A DNA stretch of 64,000 nt from Alphaproteobacteria bacterium (GTDB lineage Bacteria > Pseudomonadota > Alphaproteobacteria > Caedimonadales > UBA1908). Within the stretch, counting starts at the first letter, position 1. Each line of letters opens with the position of its first letter. The stretch is taken from the NCBI GenBank assembly GCA_021298595.1, contig JAJTHL010000019.1, forward strand, positions 1 through 64,000, written 5' to 3'. The notes beneath the pieces are model-generated. The model saw only the letters and a program-made list of their open reading frames with translations, was not told the DNA's origin and did not search any database. Shown here piece by piece: positions 43,601-52,268 of this stretch. A program made the translations under genes and the position numbers.

Positions 43601-45586
43601 TTAATAATAAATGAAGTTTAAAGCTTGCTCAACTTGCAATCCCACAACATTGGGCATGTCCCACCGCATGGGAGGGAGATCCCCATGCCTGAACTCTCTG
43701 TAAAGGGGAGCGAGGTGCTTAAGGATCACCACAGTGTTATTAGCAGGATCAAACCAATTTTGGTTACGCCTTTCTAGCTCTGTCATGTTTTCGCCCTTTT
43801 CACTGATGGTGATGGTGGCGGTCTTTTTCTTATTGTCTAGATAAGAACGCGGTGTGATCAGATACATCACAGACTTACGCTGACTGTCTGTTGTTTCTTG
43901 AGAAAATAAAAGCTGAATCCCAGGGATGTCTTGCAAGACTGGGAACCCTGACTTGTCCTGAATATCAATGCGCTCACTGATGCCACCAAGCATAATGGTT
44001 TCTCCAAGGGCTACTTGGATGTTGGTTGTCACCTTACTGAGCCCGACGTCCGTCCAGCGCTGCGTTGGGTCATTGGACAAGAACGTGTTGTCTGTAATCA
44101 GGCTTCCATAAAGGGCAATATCCAGGGTGACCATATTTCCTTCGAGAGCTGAAGGCGTTACTTTAAGCGTCGTTCCCACAGGCACTTTCTGGATGGTACC
44201 GCCGTTTTGACCCGTCAAGCCTAGTGTAAGCTCACGACCCGAAAAGAAGGTGGCAGGTTTGCCCACAGAGGCGACCAAAGAGGGACGCCCCACAACCTCC
44301 ACATAGTTACGTTCGGCGTTGGCAATCTTCAAACTGTAGTTGAGTGTGGAAAAGCTGACACCTTGCGTAAAGACACGTGTTGTTGAGAGGCCATCAGCAA
44401 TCGGGGTAAGACCAGATCCTGTAATGGCGCCTGCAGCAGCCGTTCCTTGAAGAAAACCAAAGCTTTGTGATGATCCGCCACCCGTGTTATTGGACTTAGA
44501 CCAGCCTTTTCCATAACTTCCTGGTGACAAAGAAACATTCAAACCGTCAAGGATGTTATTCCCTTTTGTGGTGGTTCCTTGATCACTCACACGCAGAACC
44601 ACAGCGTCTAAAAAGACCATATCGCTTTGGGGGGCTTTGGCTGGTTCAGCTTTTGGAGGGGCTGCTTTTGGTTGAGGAGCTGCAGCTGGCGGAGCGCCAC
44701 CCGCATCAGGGGCGCCTTGCCCTTCGGTGCTGGCGGTGGGAGCGTCAGGCTCAGCTTCGGCACCGGCAGCGGCTGCCTCAATGTCTGCACTAGGGTTAGC
44801 GGCCGGGTCAGCTTGGGCAAGAACAAGCCCACTCTTGTAGAGGTGATTCCAATCTTCCACGCGCTTTCTTGTGCGCGCTGCGTCCGCATCACCCTTGTGA
44901 AGATTTTGGTACTGAGCCAACTGCTCTAAGGCTTTTTCTCCTTTACCTGAGGCCGCTAAAATCATGGCTTCTGCGCGACGGACTTCTGGGTTTTGCGGGG
45001 CCAGAAGACTGGCCCTGTTAATCGCCATGCTTGCGGACTTTACATCTCCCATTTGATAGGACACATAAGCAAGTTCATAGGCAGCGTCCTTGTTATTGGG
45101 TTCGATAATTAAGACATTGGCAAGCTCTTCTTGAGCTTTTGCAAAATCTTTTTTAGCGCTGTAAACGCGCGCAAGCTGCAAAGAGGCCATGATATTATTG
45201 GGATCATATTTCAACGCTTGCTCAAAGGCAGCTTGAGCCAGGTCATACTGGGTGATATCTCCTTGCTTGGCGTAGAGTTGATAACTTAAGCCGTTAAGGT
45301 AATGAATCCAGCCATTGGTTTGGTCTTTAAAAAGGGCAAGGTTAAAGGATTTTGACGCCTCTTGATAGTTGCCGGCCAAAAGAAGCTCTACACCCTGCTT
45401 AAGGTCTTCATTCATATGACCCTTTTCAGCAAGCATTTGTTCAACTGTGCGCGTCGACGTCTTTTCCGAGCTTTGTGCCACATGGGATGATGATGGTGTT
45501 TGTGGATGATCGCACCCCGATAGAAGCGCGCCCATCACGCCCACAAGAGCGAGATAAGAAACAGATGTTTCACGATTTTTTTTCAT
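43601..45586 (-). CDS. TPR-secretin lipoprotein (type II/IV pilus-like outer-membrane secretin)
   Basis: 661 residues. Lipobox LLSGC with Cys25 marks a lipoprotein. Residues 60-250 carry four to five TPR units (for example YDLAQAAFEQALKYDPNN). An Ala/Pro-rich linker (about 265-325) follows, and residues 325-610 form a secretin domain: LNYSLKIANAERNYVEVVGRPSLVA-type start and the signature LGETIMLGGISERI, PVLQDIPGIQLLFSQ, then YLITPR. Secretins are gates for type II secretion, type IV pili or Tad pili; here a pilotin-like TPR part is fused in one chain. No partner genes (ATPase, platform protein) are near. The C-terminal 60 residues past the secretin are unusual. Confidence 0.85.
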   Translation of the reverse strand: MKKNRETSVSYLALVGVMGALLSGCDHPQTPSSSHVAQSSEKTSTRTVEQMLAEKGHMNEDLKQGVELLLAGNYQEASKSFNLALFKDQTNGWIHYLNGLSYQLYAKQGDITQYDLAQAAFEQALKYDPNNIMASLQLARVYSAKKDFAKAQEELANVLIIEPNNKDAAYELAYVSYQMGDVKSASMAINRASLLAPQNPEVRRAEAMILAASGKGEKALEQLAQYQNLHKGDADAARTRKRVEDWNHLYKSGLVLAQADPAANPSADIEAAAAGAEAEPDAPTASTEGQGAPDAGGAPPAAAPQPKAAPPKAEPAKAPQSDMVFLDAVVLRVSDQGTTTKGNNILDGLNVSLSPGSYGKGWSKSNNTGGGSSQSFGFLQGTAAAGAITGSGLTPIADGLSTTRVFTQGVSFSTLNYSLKIANAERNYVEVVGRPSLVASVGKPATFFSGRELTLGLTGQNGGTIQKVPVGTTLKVTPSALEGNMVTLDIALYGSLITDNTFLSNDPTQRWTDVGLSKVTTNIQVALGETIMLGGISERIDIQDKSGFPVLQDIPGIQLLFSQETTDSQRKSVMYLITPRSYLDNKKKTATITISEKGENMTELERRNQNWFDPANNTVVILKHLAPLYREFRHGDLPPMRWDMPNVVGLQVEQALNFIYY

Positions 45587-45932
45587 AAGGACCTCCCGTT
45601 ATGTTGTATGAGAAAATTTTAGGAAAATTATAAAGAAAGTCAATTCATTCTCAATAAATCTTAATTTTATGTTAGTTTTAGGACTTAACCCCGCCTAACA
45701 TGTTTGATTTGCTGGTATTAGCCGTTGCACTTATGTGTCACTTTAGCTTCCAAAAGCCGTCATGTGAGAAAGCCCCTTAGGGTCAGATACTCTATGTAAA
45801 AAATGAATTTGACCTCTTCAACCAAAAAAATGATTAGAATCTGAATCATCGTCGCTATTTTATTAAAAATTTACTCAATTTTAACCATTAAGAGACCATG
45901 CTAACCATTATAACCAGAGTGGAGATATTCCC
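45587..45932. other. 346-bp divergent intergenic region
   Basis: It lies between the divergent secretin and Cys-containing exported protein genes, so promoters for both must be here. It is AT-rich with several possible -10 boxes but no pair that stands out. No RNA gene or frame is supported. Confidence 0.5.
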
Positions 45933-46616
45933 ATGAAATCTATTCATTATAAACTTTTAATAACATCTTTACTGATGCCACTGACCGCCACCGCGTGCCC
46001 TGTGCTCGATTTACAAACGCTTCCTAAGGCCATTTGCGCCGACGAAACCACCCCCATCACCCAAACGGGGGGCAACATGCAATACACCAGCAAAAATGCA
46101 GCAGATGCAACCTGCGCCAAAGATGCGAAGTCCGCGGAGTGGCGAAAGTCCCTTCAAAGTCTCTTCAAAAAAGCAAAAGATTATAACGGGCAACTGACGA
46201 AATCGACTCCAGGCGTCTATGCATGTACGTATACTTTGCCAGACTCGTGGCAAAAATCTTTGGGCACCAAAGTCACAACATTTACGCTTTTGGCAGACAT
46301 CAAGCAGGCTGTGACTTCAGGTATTGCCAAGAAGTCTTTGTGCCCTGACATCGATTGGGACAAGTTCAAAAGCTTGGAGCAGGGGGACACGCTTTCTGTG
46401 AGAATGGCTATCACAGCTGGGGGACAAACCTTCGATTGGAAACTTGAAGGAAAGAAAATAGATTCGACATGGCTTGGTGCCAAAAAACCTGAAGGAACGG
46501 GCGCTTTGACAGGCGTTGGATCTGTGCGAGTGCCGTTCACTAATGAATGCGCATACACTTATCATAAAGGATCAGAAGAGAAAAAATTTACGCTTGTGGG
46601 TAAACTCGTAAAATAA
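45933..46616 (+). CDS. Exported protein with a duplicated Cys/FTL half
   Basis: A 227-residue protein with a clear signal peptide (LLITSLLMPLTATA) and an ATG preceded by gtggaga. Six cysteines lie in the mature part. Two halves look related: the first ends GVYACTYTLPDSW..TTFTLLADI, the second ECAYTYHKGSEEKKFTLVGKL, each preceded by a Cys-containing helix. This suggests an internal duplication of a small beta/alpha unit with disulfides, consistent with export. The family is not recognised. A terminator follows 12 bases past the stop, so it is transcribed alone. Confidence 0.72.
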   Translation: MKSIHYKLLITSLLMPLTATACPVLDLQTLPKAICADETTPITQTGGNMQYTSKNAADATCAKDAKSAEWRKSLQSLFKKAKDYNGQLTKSTPGVYACTYTLPDSWQKSLGTKVTTFTLLADIKQAVTSGIAKKSLCPDIDWDKFKSLEQGDTLSVRMAITAGGQTFDWKLEGKKIDSTWLGAKKPEGTGALTGVGSVRVPFTNECAYTYHKGSEEKKFTLVGKLVK

Positions 46617-46627
46617 CTCACATTTTG

Positions 46628-46660
46628 GGGATCTTCATTGCAAGATCCCTTTCTTTTTTT
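46628..46660 (+). terminator. Rho-independent terminator of the Cys-containing exported protein gene
   Basis: gggatctt-cattgc-aagatccc is followed by TTTCTTTTTTT. Confidence 0.88.
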
Positions 46661-46791
46661 GTGAGTTTTTTTGTTAAGGATGCTCGCTTTCATTCCACCC
46701 CGTCCCCCCTATGACCCCCAGCTGCAATGTGTTAGATTTTATTAATGAGCTATTGAGCCTCGTTGCCCTGATGACGTCAAGGAGATGATTC

Positions 46792-47175
46792 ATGAAATTC
46801 GGCTATACCATTCTTTATGTCCCCCATCTTGAGGACGCCCTTTCCTTTTATGAAAGAGCTTTTGGTCTGACACGTAAATTTGTGGCCGAAAGCGGTTTTT
46901 ATGGGGAACTGGATACGGGAGAAACGACGCTGTCTTTTTGCGAAGAAGACCGACTCACATCAGAGGGAATCCCCTTTCACCCTTCGCGGCGTGAGGCGGC
47001 GTCGCCAGCCATGGAGATTGCCTTTGTGACTCCTGACGTGGAGAAAAAATACCAACAAGCCGTCTCTGCAGGGGCCACCCCGGTGCGTGCCCCCAAAGAA
47101 GCCCCCTGGGGGCAAAAGGTCGCGTACGTACGGGATCTCAACGGCGTCCTTGTGGAAATTTGCAGCCCTATTTAA
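46792..47175 (+). CDS. VOC (glyoxalase/bleomycin-resistance/dioxygenase) superfamily protein
   Basis: 127 residues starting FGYTILYVPHLEDALSFYER after a strong aaggaga site. The fold's two beta-alpha-beta-beta-beta modules are visible, with AMEIAFVTPDVEKKYQQAV opening the second and GQKVAYVRDLNGVLVEICSP closing it. The final Glu in LVEI and the first-strand region could bind a metal. Members include glyoxalase I, antibiotic-binding proteins and dioxygenases; the sequence does not choose between them. It stands alone, convergent with the methyltransferase gene. Confidence 0.85.
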   Translation: MKFGYTILYVPHLEDALSFYERAFGLTRKFVAESGFYGELDTGETTLSFCEEDRLTSEGIPFHPSRREAASPAMEIAFVTPDVEKKYQQAVSAGATPVRAPKEAPWGQKVAYVRDLNGVLVEICSPI

Positions 47176-47198
47176 AAACATAGAGCGTCCTTGCGGCT

Positions 47199-48026
47199 CT
47201 ACAAGGGTTTCCTCCTTTTGCGTGCAAGGACGTAAGCTTGCTCTGTCGGAAAAGGGGCGGTACGATCGTCGTCATCTGGCCACCCTTGAAAAAGTGCCTG
47301 TGAGCCGGCGACACTTTCTTGTGACATGACCCCTTTTTTAAGTCCCTCTGCTTTCCACTCATCAACCCCAAAGATGAGCATGTCTTTGATTTGTTTAAGG
47401 GTGGCCTCCGGCCTTTCAAGGGTAACTTGCACAGCTTCATAACCCTCGTTCTCGTAAAGAGCGCCAAGCGAGCGTCCAATGTCATAATCAACGCCAAGGG
47501 TTTTTCCAAGATTTACAAGGGCGTCGATGCACCCGTGATAAGACGCATCAGCCAGGTAGTCACGCGAGGTGCTCATGATGGATTCTTGGGACACGACCAT
47601 CCCGCCTTCTTTTAAAAGGGGAAAGAGGGCTCTTATAACCTCTTTTGGATTTGTCACGTGCATCAATAAAAGACGCATATGCACAAGATCTGCCTCCTGG
47701 GCCGGTAATCCTTTCAGCGCCCCTACCTCACCTTGAAAAAAAGTCACGTTGGCAAGGCCCGCCTCTTGCACGCGATTTTTGGCAAGATCCAGCTGCGCGA
47801 CGCTTTGATCCAGCGCGTAGACATGACCGCGCGCGCCCACCGTTTGGGCCAAAAAAGGCAGCATCGCGCCGTTCCCACATCCGATATCCCAAACAACATG
47901 TCCCGGCTTTAACCCAGCCAGAGTGAGATACTTAATACTGTTTTCTTTGAGAATGTCATGTTGCAGATCAAGCCGTTGATCGCCCGCCGCACCGACCCCA
48001 AGGGCAAAAGTTTGCTGCGCTGCCAT
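47199..48026 (-). CDS. Class I SAM-dependent methyltransferase
   Basis: The start is set at ATG 48026, with gggaga ahead, rather than 48071; this gives 275 residues. The Rossmann core shows motif I VVWDIGCGNGAMLPFLAQ, the acidic loop YALDQS, a motif II region FFQGEV, then LVHMRLLLMHVTNP and LLKEGGMVVSQE. The layout resembles UbiE/Methyltransf_11-type enzymes of small molecules. The substrate is not evident. The protein has no signal peptide, unlike the exported methyltransferase at 62093. It is monocistronic, convergent with the VOC gene, with tRNA-Lys behind it. Confidence 0.85.
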   Translation of the reverse strand: MAAQQTFALGVGAAGDQRLDLQHDILKENSIKYLTLAGLKPGHVVWDIGCGNGAMLPFLAQTVGARGHVYALDQSVAQLDLAKNRVQEAGLANVTFFQGEVGALKGLPAQEADLVHMRLLLMHVTNPKEVIRALFPLLKEGGMVVSQESIMSTSRDYLADASYHGCIDALVNLGKTLGVDYDIGRSLGALYENEGYEAVQVTLERPEATLKQIKDMLIFGVDEWKAEGLKKGVMSQESVAGSQALFQGWPDDDDRTAPFPTEQAYVLARKRRKPL

Positions 48027-48149
48027 AAAGATTCTCCCTCTCATTTTAAAAACAGGATACAACGCTAGCATCTATTTCTCAAAACAAAGCACGCAAAGAA
48101 GCTTAGGATGGGCAGATCTTGAATTATGATAATATTCTTAGGGAAAATG

Positions 48150-48225
<76 letters not shown>

Positions 48226-48655
48226 CTAAGAGAATGACACTCTTTTATCAAAGAAAGGACCTTGTGTCGAGGATTTCTTTGAAGATTTTTTCAAACAAAC
48301 CTTTCTCTTTTCCCATAAAGAAAAGCAGCGGTTTTCTTGGGTGGAAAAAATAAAGTCAAAAAAATAGTGCCCGTTTCATCTTTTTTTCTTGCCTTCCATA
48401 GAAGTTAGTTCATAATGTCGTCGAGTTTAGATAATTCTTGGTTTGCGTCTTGCGTTAACCTAGGGCTGGTTTTCTTTTTGGTCCACTGCGGTGGCACAAG
48501 GAACAATCTGAGATAGGTCCTTAACTATGCGCATAAATTTAGAGTTATGAGTTTGCTTCTTAAGGTATATCTTTTGAAAAAAACTACTGCTACACTCACA
48601 GTTGACTTTTAAGGATAAAAGTCACAGGCGTAAATTAATTGAAGGAATGACCTAC
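48226..48655. other. 430-bp upstream region and leader of cspA
   Basis: No gene is visible. The part nearest cspA holds a perfect hairpin GACTTTTA-AGGA-TAAAAGTC (48604-48623) about 33 bases before the start codon, within what would be the 5' leader. Cold-shock genes often have structured leaders, but this one is not recognised as a known element. Confidence 0.45.
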
Positions 48656-48868
48656 ATGACGACAGGCACAGTAAAGTGGTTTAATAGCACTAAGGGTTTC
48701 GGCTTTATCCAACCAGACACAGGTGGATCTGATGTATTTGTGCACATCAGTGCGGTAGAGCGCGCAGGACTTCGCGATCTTCGCGAAGGTCAGAAGTTGA
48801 CGTATGAACTTGTTACACACAAGGGAAGAACTTCTGCTGACAACCTGAAGCTTGCAGACGCTGCCTAA
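48656..48868 (+). CDS. cspA: Cold-shock protein, CspA family
   Basis: ATG 48656 gives a 70-residue protein, the family's normal length, with gaagga 9 bases upstream; the longer frame from 48602 would add an unlikely basic leader. RNP1 [18 protein letters not shown] and RNP2 DVFVHISAV, the nucleic-acid-binding motifs of the OB fold, are both intact. CspA-type proteins melt RNA secondary structure. The DEAD-box helicase gene starts 78 bases downstream, after a terminator hairpin, suggesting shared cold or stress control with read-through. Confidence 0.95.
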   Translation: MTTGTVKWFNSTKGFGFIQPDTGGSDVFVHISAVERAGLRDLREGQKLTYELVTHKGRTSADNLKLADAA

Positions 48869-48897
48869 TACCCAATCACAATAATCCGAGTTTCCTG

Positions 48898-48932
48898 CAC
48901 CAGACAAAGCACGCTTTGTCTGGTGTCTTTTT
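48898..48932 (+). terminator. Rho-independent terminator of cspA
   Basis: caccagacaaag-cacg-ctttgtctggtg is a perfect 12-bp stem followed by TCTTTTT. It lies 15 bases before the helicase start. Confidence 0.92.
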
Positions 48933-48946
48933 CGTAAGGACATTTA

Positions 48947-50704
48947 ATGACACAAGATTTTAACGGCTTTGGTTTGCCAGCCAAGCTTTTGCAGGCTATT
49001 TCCCGCCTCAACTTTACAACGCCGACCCCTATTCAGGAACAAGCGATTCCTGTGGCTCTTGAGGGACGGGACATTCTTGGCTCTGCTCAAACTGGTACAG
49101 GCAAAACAGGGGCGTTTGGTATTCCTGTCGTCGCACGTCTTCTAGCTAATCCCAAAGAGGGAGCCCTCGTTTTAACCCCCACAAGGGAACTTGCAAGTCA
49201 GGTTATGGCAGCTCTTCAAAAGATGATCCCTGAAAAGGAAATCAAGACAGCGCTTTTGATTGGCGGAGACTCGATTTTCTTCCAACAAAAACAACTCTCG
49301 GCACGTCCCCGACTGATCGTCGCGACCCCGGGACGCCTGAATGATCACCTTGCCCGCGGTAGCGCTCAAATTGGTCATATGAACACCCTCGTTTTGGACG
49401 AGACAGACCGCATGCTGGACATGGGTTTTGGGCCACAGCTTGAAAAGATCGTCGATCATTTGCCGGAAGAGCGCCAGACCTTAATGTTCTCGGCAACACT
49501 TCCTGCCCAAATTGAAAAGCTCTCTGGTGCTTATCTTAAAAACCCCGTGCGGATTAGCGTCGGCTCTTTGAATGCACCCGCCAAACAAATTCAACAAGAG
49601 CTTCTTCAAACCACTGACGCCGACAAGTATCAAAATCTTGTCTCGCAGCTGGATCAACGTGACGGGTCCATTATTATCTTTGTGAAAACAAAGTTTGGGA
49701 CCGAGCGTCTTGCCGAACGCCTCTCGAAAGAGAACCAAAGCGCGGCCGCCATCCATGGTGACCTACAACAAAGAAAACGTGAGCGCGTCATTCGTTCCTT
49801 CCGCAAAAAGGAATACCGCATTCTGGTTGCAACAGACGTTGCGGCCCGAGGTCTTGACATTCCCCACGTTGCACATGTCATTAACTATGACCTTCCCCAA
49901 TGCCCCGAGGATTATATCCACCGCATTGGACGAACCGCGCGAGCGGGTGCAGACGGCCAAGCCCTGAACCTCGTTACGCCTGCCGACCGCGGCAAGTGGA
50001 AGGCGATTCACCGTTTAATGAACGGTGAAGATGTGGACTCTCCTGCTTTTGAAGCACCGCGTAAGGCAGGTGGCCGTAAATTCTCTCGCCCCGGATCCTT
50101 TAAAAAAGGATTTGGCAAGCGTCGTGAAGATGGTGGCAGCTTTAGCGGCGAGCGCCGGGAGCGCGGCGACCGCGGGCATGGTGACCGCCGCACGGACGGA
50201 CAACGTTTCGAGCGCCGTGAACGTGATGACCGTGGTTTGGGAGAGCGTCGCCAAGACGGCCAACGTTTGGAGCGCCGTGAAGAAAGCAGCTCTTTTGCGC
50301 CGCGTCGGGAAAAACTCTCTCTTCAAAAGAAAGAGTTTACAAGAGACTCAGACGCATGTCCTGCAAGGCGCGATGACCGGGGCGACGCTTCTTCCTTTGA
50401 CGCAAAAGCAAAAAGAGCGCCCTTCAAAGGGTCTTTCAACAAAGAAGGCCCCAGGGGTAAGTTTAGTGAGCCTCGCACCGGCGAGCGCCGTGAACACGGT
50501 GATGGTGCCTCTTTCTCAAAGGGTAAAAAACGCCCTTTTAAAGACGGTCCTGCCCGCCCCTTTGCCCCGTCTAAAAAGGATGAGGGAGCCTCTTTTAAGA
50601 AAAGAACAGGTGATGCCCCTAAGGGTAAGCCTTTTACAAAAGCTAAAAAATCGCGCCCTGGACCAAAGTCCCCTGCTTGGGATCAACCCCTTTCTCGCGC
50701 TTAA
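48947..50704 (+). CDS. DEAD-box RNA helicase with a charged repetitive tail
   Basis: 585 residues. The core (1-375) has the Q motif (FNGFGLPAKLLQAIS, then PTPIQEQAIP), motif I AQTGTGKT (47-54), Ia PTREL, motif II DETD (151-154, instead of DEAD), motif III SAT (182-184), and HRIGRTARAG as motif VI. The remaining 200 residues are Arg/Asp/Gly/Lys-rich with near-repeats such as GERRERGDRGHGDRRTDGQ and ERRQDGQRLERREE, a probable RNA-binding disordered tail. It is closest in layout to RhlE/DeaD proteins, which help ribosome assembly and RNA decay at low temperature. It follows cspA. The ribosome site is taagga at 7 bases. Confidence 0.93.
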   Translation: MTQDFNGFGLPAKLLQAISRLNFTTPTPIQEQAIPVALEGRDILGSAQTGTGKTGAFGIPVVARLLANPKEGALVLTPTRELASQVMAALQKMIPEKEIKTALLIGGDSIFFQQKQLSARPRLIVATPGRLNDHLARGSAQIGHMNTLVLDETDRMLDMGFGPQLEKIVDHLPEERQTLMFSATLPAQIEKLSGAYLKNPVRISVGSLNAPAKQIQQELLQTTDADKYQNLVSQLDQRDGSIIIFVKTKFGTERLAERLSKENQSAAAIHGDLQQRKRERVIRSFRKKEYRILVATDVAARGLDIPHVAHVINYDLPQCPEDYIHRIGRTARAGADGQALNLVTPADRGKWKAIHRLMNGEDVDSPAFEAPRKAGGRKFSRPGSFKKGFGKRREDGGSFSGERRERGDRGHGDRRTDGQRFERRERDDRGLGERRQDGQRLERREESSSFAPRREKLSLQKKEFTRDSDACPARRDDRGDASSFDAKAKRAPFKGSFNKEGPRGKFSEPRTGERREHGDGASFSKGKKRPFKDGPARPFAPSKKDEGASFKKRTGDAPKGKPFTKAKKSRPGPKSPAWDQPLSRA

Positions 50705-50708
50705 GACC

Positions 50709-50735
50709 AAAAAAGGGGGCCAAGCCCCCTTTTTT
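50709..50735 (+). terminator. Rho-independent terminator of the helicase gene
   Basis: gggggc-caa-gccccc is flanked by six A and at least six T, possibly bidirectional with the convergent gene at 50798. Confidence 0.9.
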
Positions 50736-50797
50736 ATAGCCGTGCTTGAACCTTGCCAAGATTTACTCATATCCAGGAAAAGGCAAATAAACCTTTC

Positions 50798-51739
50798 TTA
50801 GCCAACCAAGCGTTTCATCAACGACGTGTCCTGAGAATCGCTTGGATAGCCGTCTGGGTCGTCCAGGGGTGCAGGCACGTATCCCTGCTTTAAGTAAAAC
50901 GCGCTTGATGCCGGCGACGCATCCAGATGGAGACTCTCTAGTCCTTGAACACAAAGCCATTTTTCACAAAGTCCTAAAAAAATCTGACCAAGACCGCGCC
51001 CTCGCTCGTGTGCGTCAATAACGATGATGCGAAGGCACGCACGCTTCCCCCATTTTTGAAGATGGGCATATCCCCGGATTTCAACGCCTTCATACAAGAT
51101 CAAATGTACATGGTCGGGATGGTTAAAGGTCCAGGTATAGGGATCTTGAAGCCCTGCCGCGTCAAAGAAATAATGCTGGCGAAAGGACTTGACAGCTTGC
51201 CACTCGTCTTCGTGGGTCGCGTGCATCATGCGCACTTTGTTGAAGCCCGCAGCCCGCAGGACGCCTTTGATAAAATCGCTCTTCCCTAAGGTATACCCTG
51301 AAAATCGCCCACTGCCTTTTTCATGGGACGCCGTGTCCTTAACGAGGGTCTGCTTTAACACACCATACTGGTCGCTCACCTCGGGATGGGCGCGTAAATA
51401 ATCGCGAAATGCCACATTTAAGGCAATCTCGGGGTGATCTTTTTCATAGACATGCAGATGCACCTGATCCTTTTTTGTGAAGTAAGCCCTGAAAGGAATA
51501 TTGATTTCCCCCTTAAATACATAATCAAGCGCTTCTAAACAAGGGATCGCGTCGCCGACCTTTGTCACACACAGAATGATGTCGATAACGGGCTTGGCAC
51601 AAAGACCAGGAACCGCCGTGGAACCCACATGATGCGCGTCTAAAAGGCCTTCGCCAAGGGACGCCCTAATCGGCGCCATGATATGATCATAATCAGACGG
51701 CCAGAAGGGATCATAGGTGCGCAGTTGAATTTTTCTCAT
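50798..51739 (-). CDS. GrpB-like nucleotidyltransferase / GNAT acetyltransferase fusion
   Basis: 313 residues. The first half (1-165) is GrpB/UPF0157: YDPFWPSDYDHIM, HHVGSTAVPGLCAKPVIDI with the nucleotidyltransferase-type GS...D pattern, and FRDYLRAHPEVSDQYGVLK. The second half (about 168-313) is a GNAT domain with RIIVIDAHERGRGLGQIFLG as the acetyl-CoA loop, then LHLDASPASSAFYLKQGY. Single-chain fusions of this kind are known in some intracellular gammaproteobacteria. Substrates of both halves are unknown. It stands alone with ATG 51739; no clear ribosome site. Confidence 0.85.
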   Translation of the reverse strand: MRKIQLRTYDPFWPSDYDHIMAPIRASLGEGLLDAHHVGSTAVPGLCAKPVIDIILCVTKVGDAIPCLEALDYVFKGEINIPFRAYFTKKDQVHLHVYEKDHPEIALNVAFRDYLRAHPEVSDQYGVLKQTLVKDTASHEKGSGRFSGYTLGKSDFIKGVLRAAGFNKVRMMHATHEDEWQAVKSFRQHYFFDAAGLQDPYTWTFNHPDHVHLILYEGVEIRGYAHLQKWGKRACLRIIVIDAHERGRGLGQIFLGLCEKWLCVQGLESLHLDASPASSAFYLKQGYVPAPLDDPDGYPSDSQDTSLMKRLVG

Positions 51740-51877
51740 AACATCCTTAGACTCTTGAATCTTGCAAGTTAGCTTATTTGATCTTTTATTTTTTTTTCAA
51801 TCCCTTTAATAAGTTTTTAACTTTATAGAACCCATAATTGACTTGGTTCTAAGATTAAGAGATAAGAGGAAACCCCC

Positions 51878-52123
51878 ATGAAAAAAAGGTCAAACATCGG
51901 CATACTCGCGGTATTTATTTTAGGTTTGTTTATCCCTCACTTCACCAGCGTTTTTGCATCGCAACACGACGATCATAAGCAAAAAAAACCATCAACTACT
52001 TATAAAATAAACCAACCCGATGGTAGTAAAGTAACAATAAAGGTAAAATCAAATGAGCCTTTTAAAGTTAACGTTAAGCAAACCTATAAAGGGCAAAAAA
52101 TAACAGTTAAGCCTGTTAAATAA
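51878..52123 (+). CDS. Small exported basic protein
   Basis: 81 residues. ATG 51878 follows gagga. Signal peptide with NIGILAVFILGLFIPHFTSV and a cut near VFA-SQ leaves a mature peptide of about 53 residues, rich in Lys/Thr/Val with alternating patterns (KVTIKVKSNEPFKVNVKQTY) that suggest beta strands. A hairpin terminator follows. No family is recognised. The small size, export and high positive charge are compatible with envelope binding or an antimicrobial-like role, but this is only a possibility. Confidence 0.7.
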   Translation: MKKRSNIGILAVFILGLFIPHFTSVFASQHDDHKQKKPSTTYKINQPDGSKVTIKVKSNEPFKVNVKQTYKGQKITVKPVK

Positions 52124-52137
52124 GTATTTATCTGACA

Positions 52138-52185
52138 GAACACACAACCAGACACCTTCTTGGGAGTTTTTGAATGTGTGTTCTT
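52138..52185 (+). terminator. Hairpin after the small exported protein gene
   Basis: gaacacaca pairs with tgtgtgttc across a long loop and is followed by ttcttt. It is weaker than the other terminators here because of the loop size. Confidence 0.5.
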
Positions 52186-52268
52186 CTTTATGAAGAGACC
52201 GTTGCCTAAGCGGGCAAACCCTTTATACTAACTTCATTAGAACTTTCCTTGTTTACACACGGTTGATA

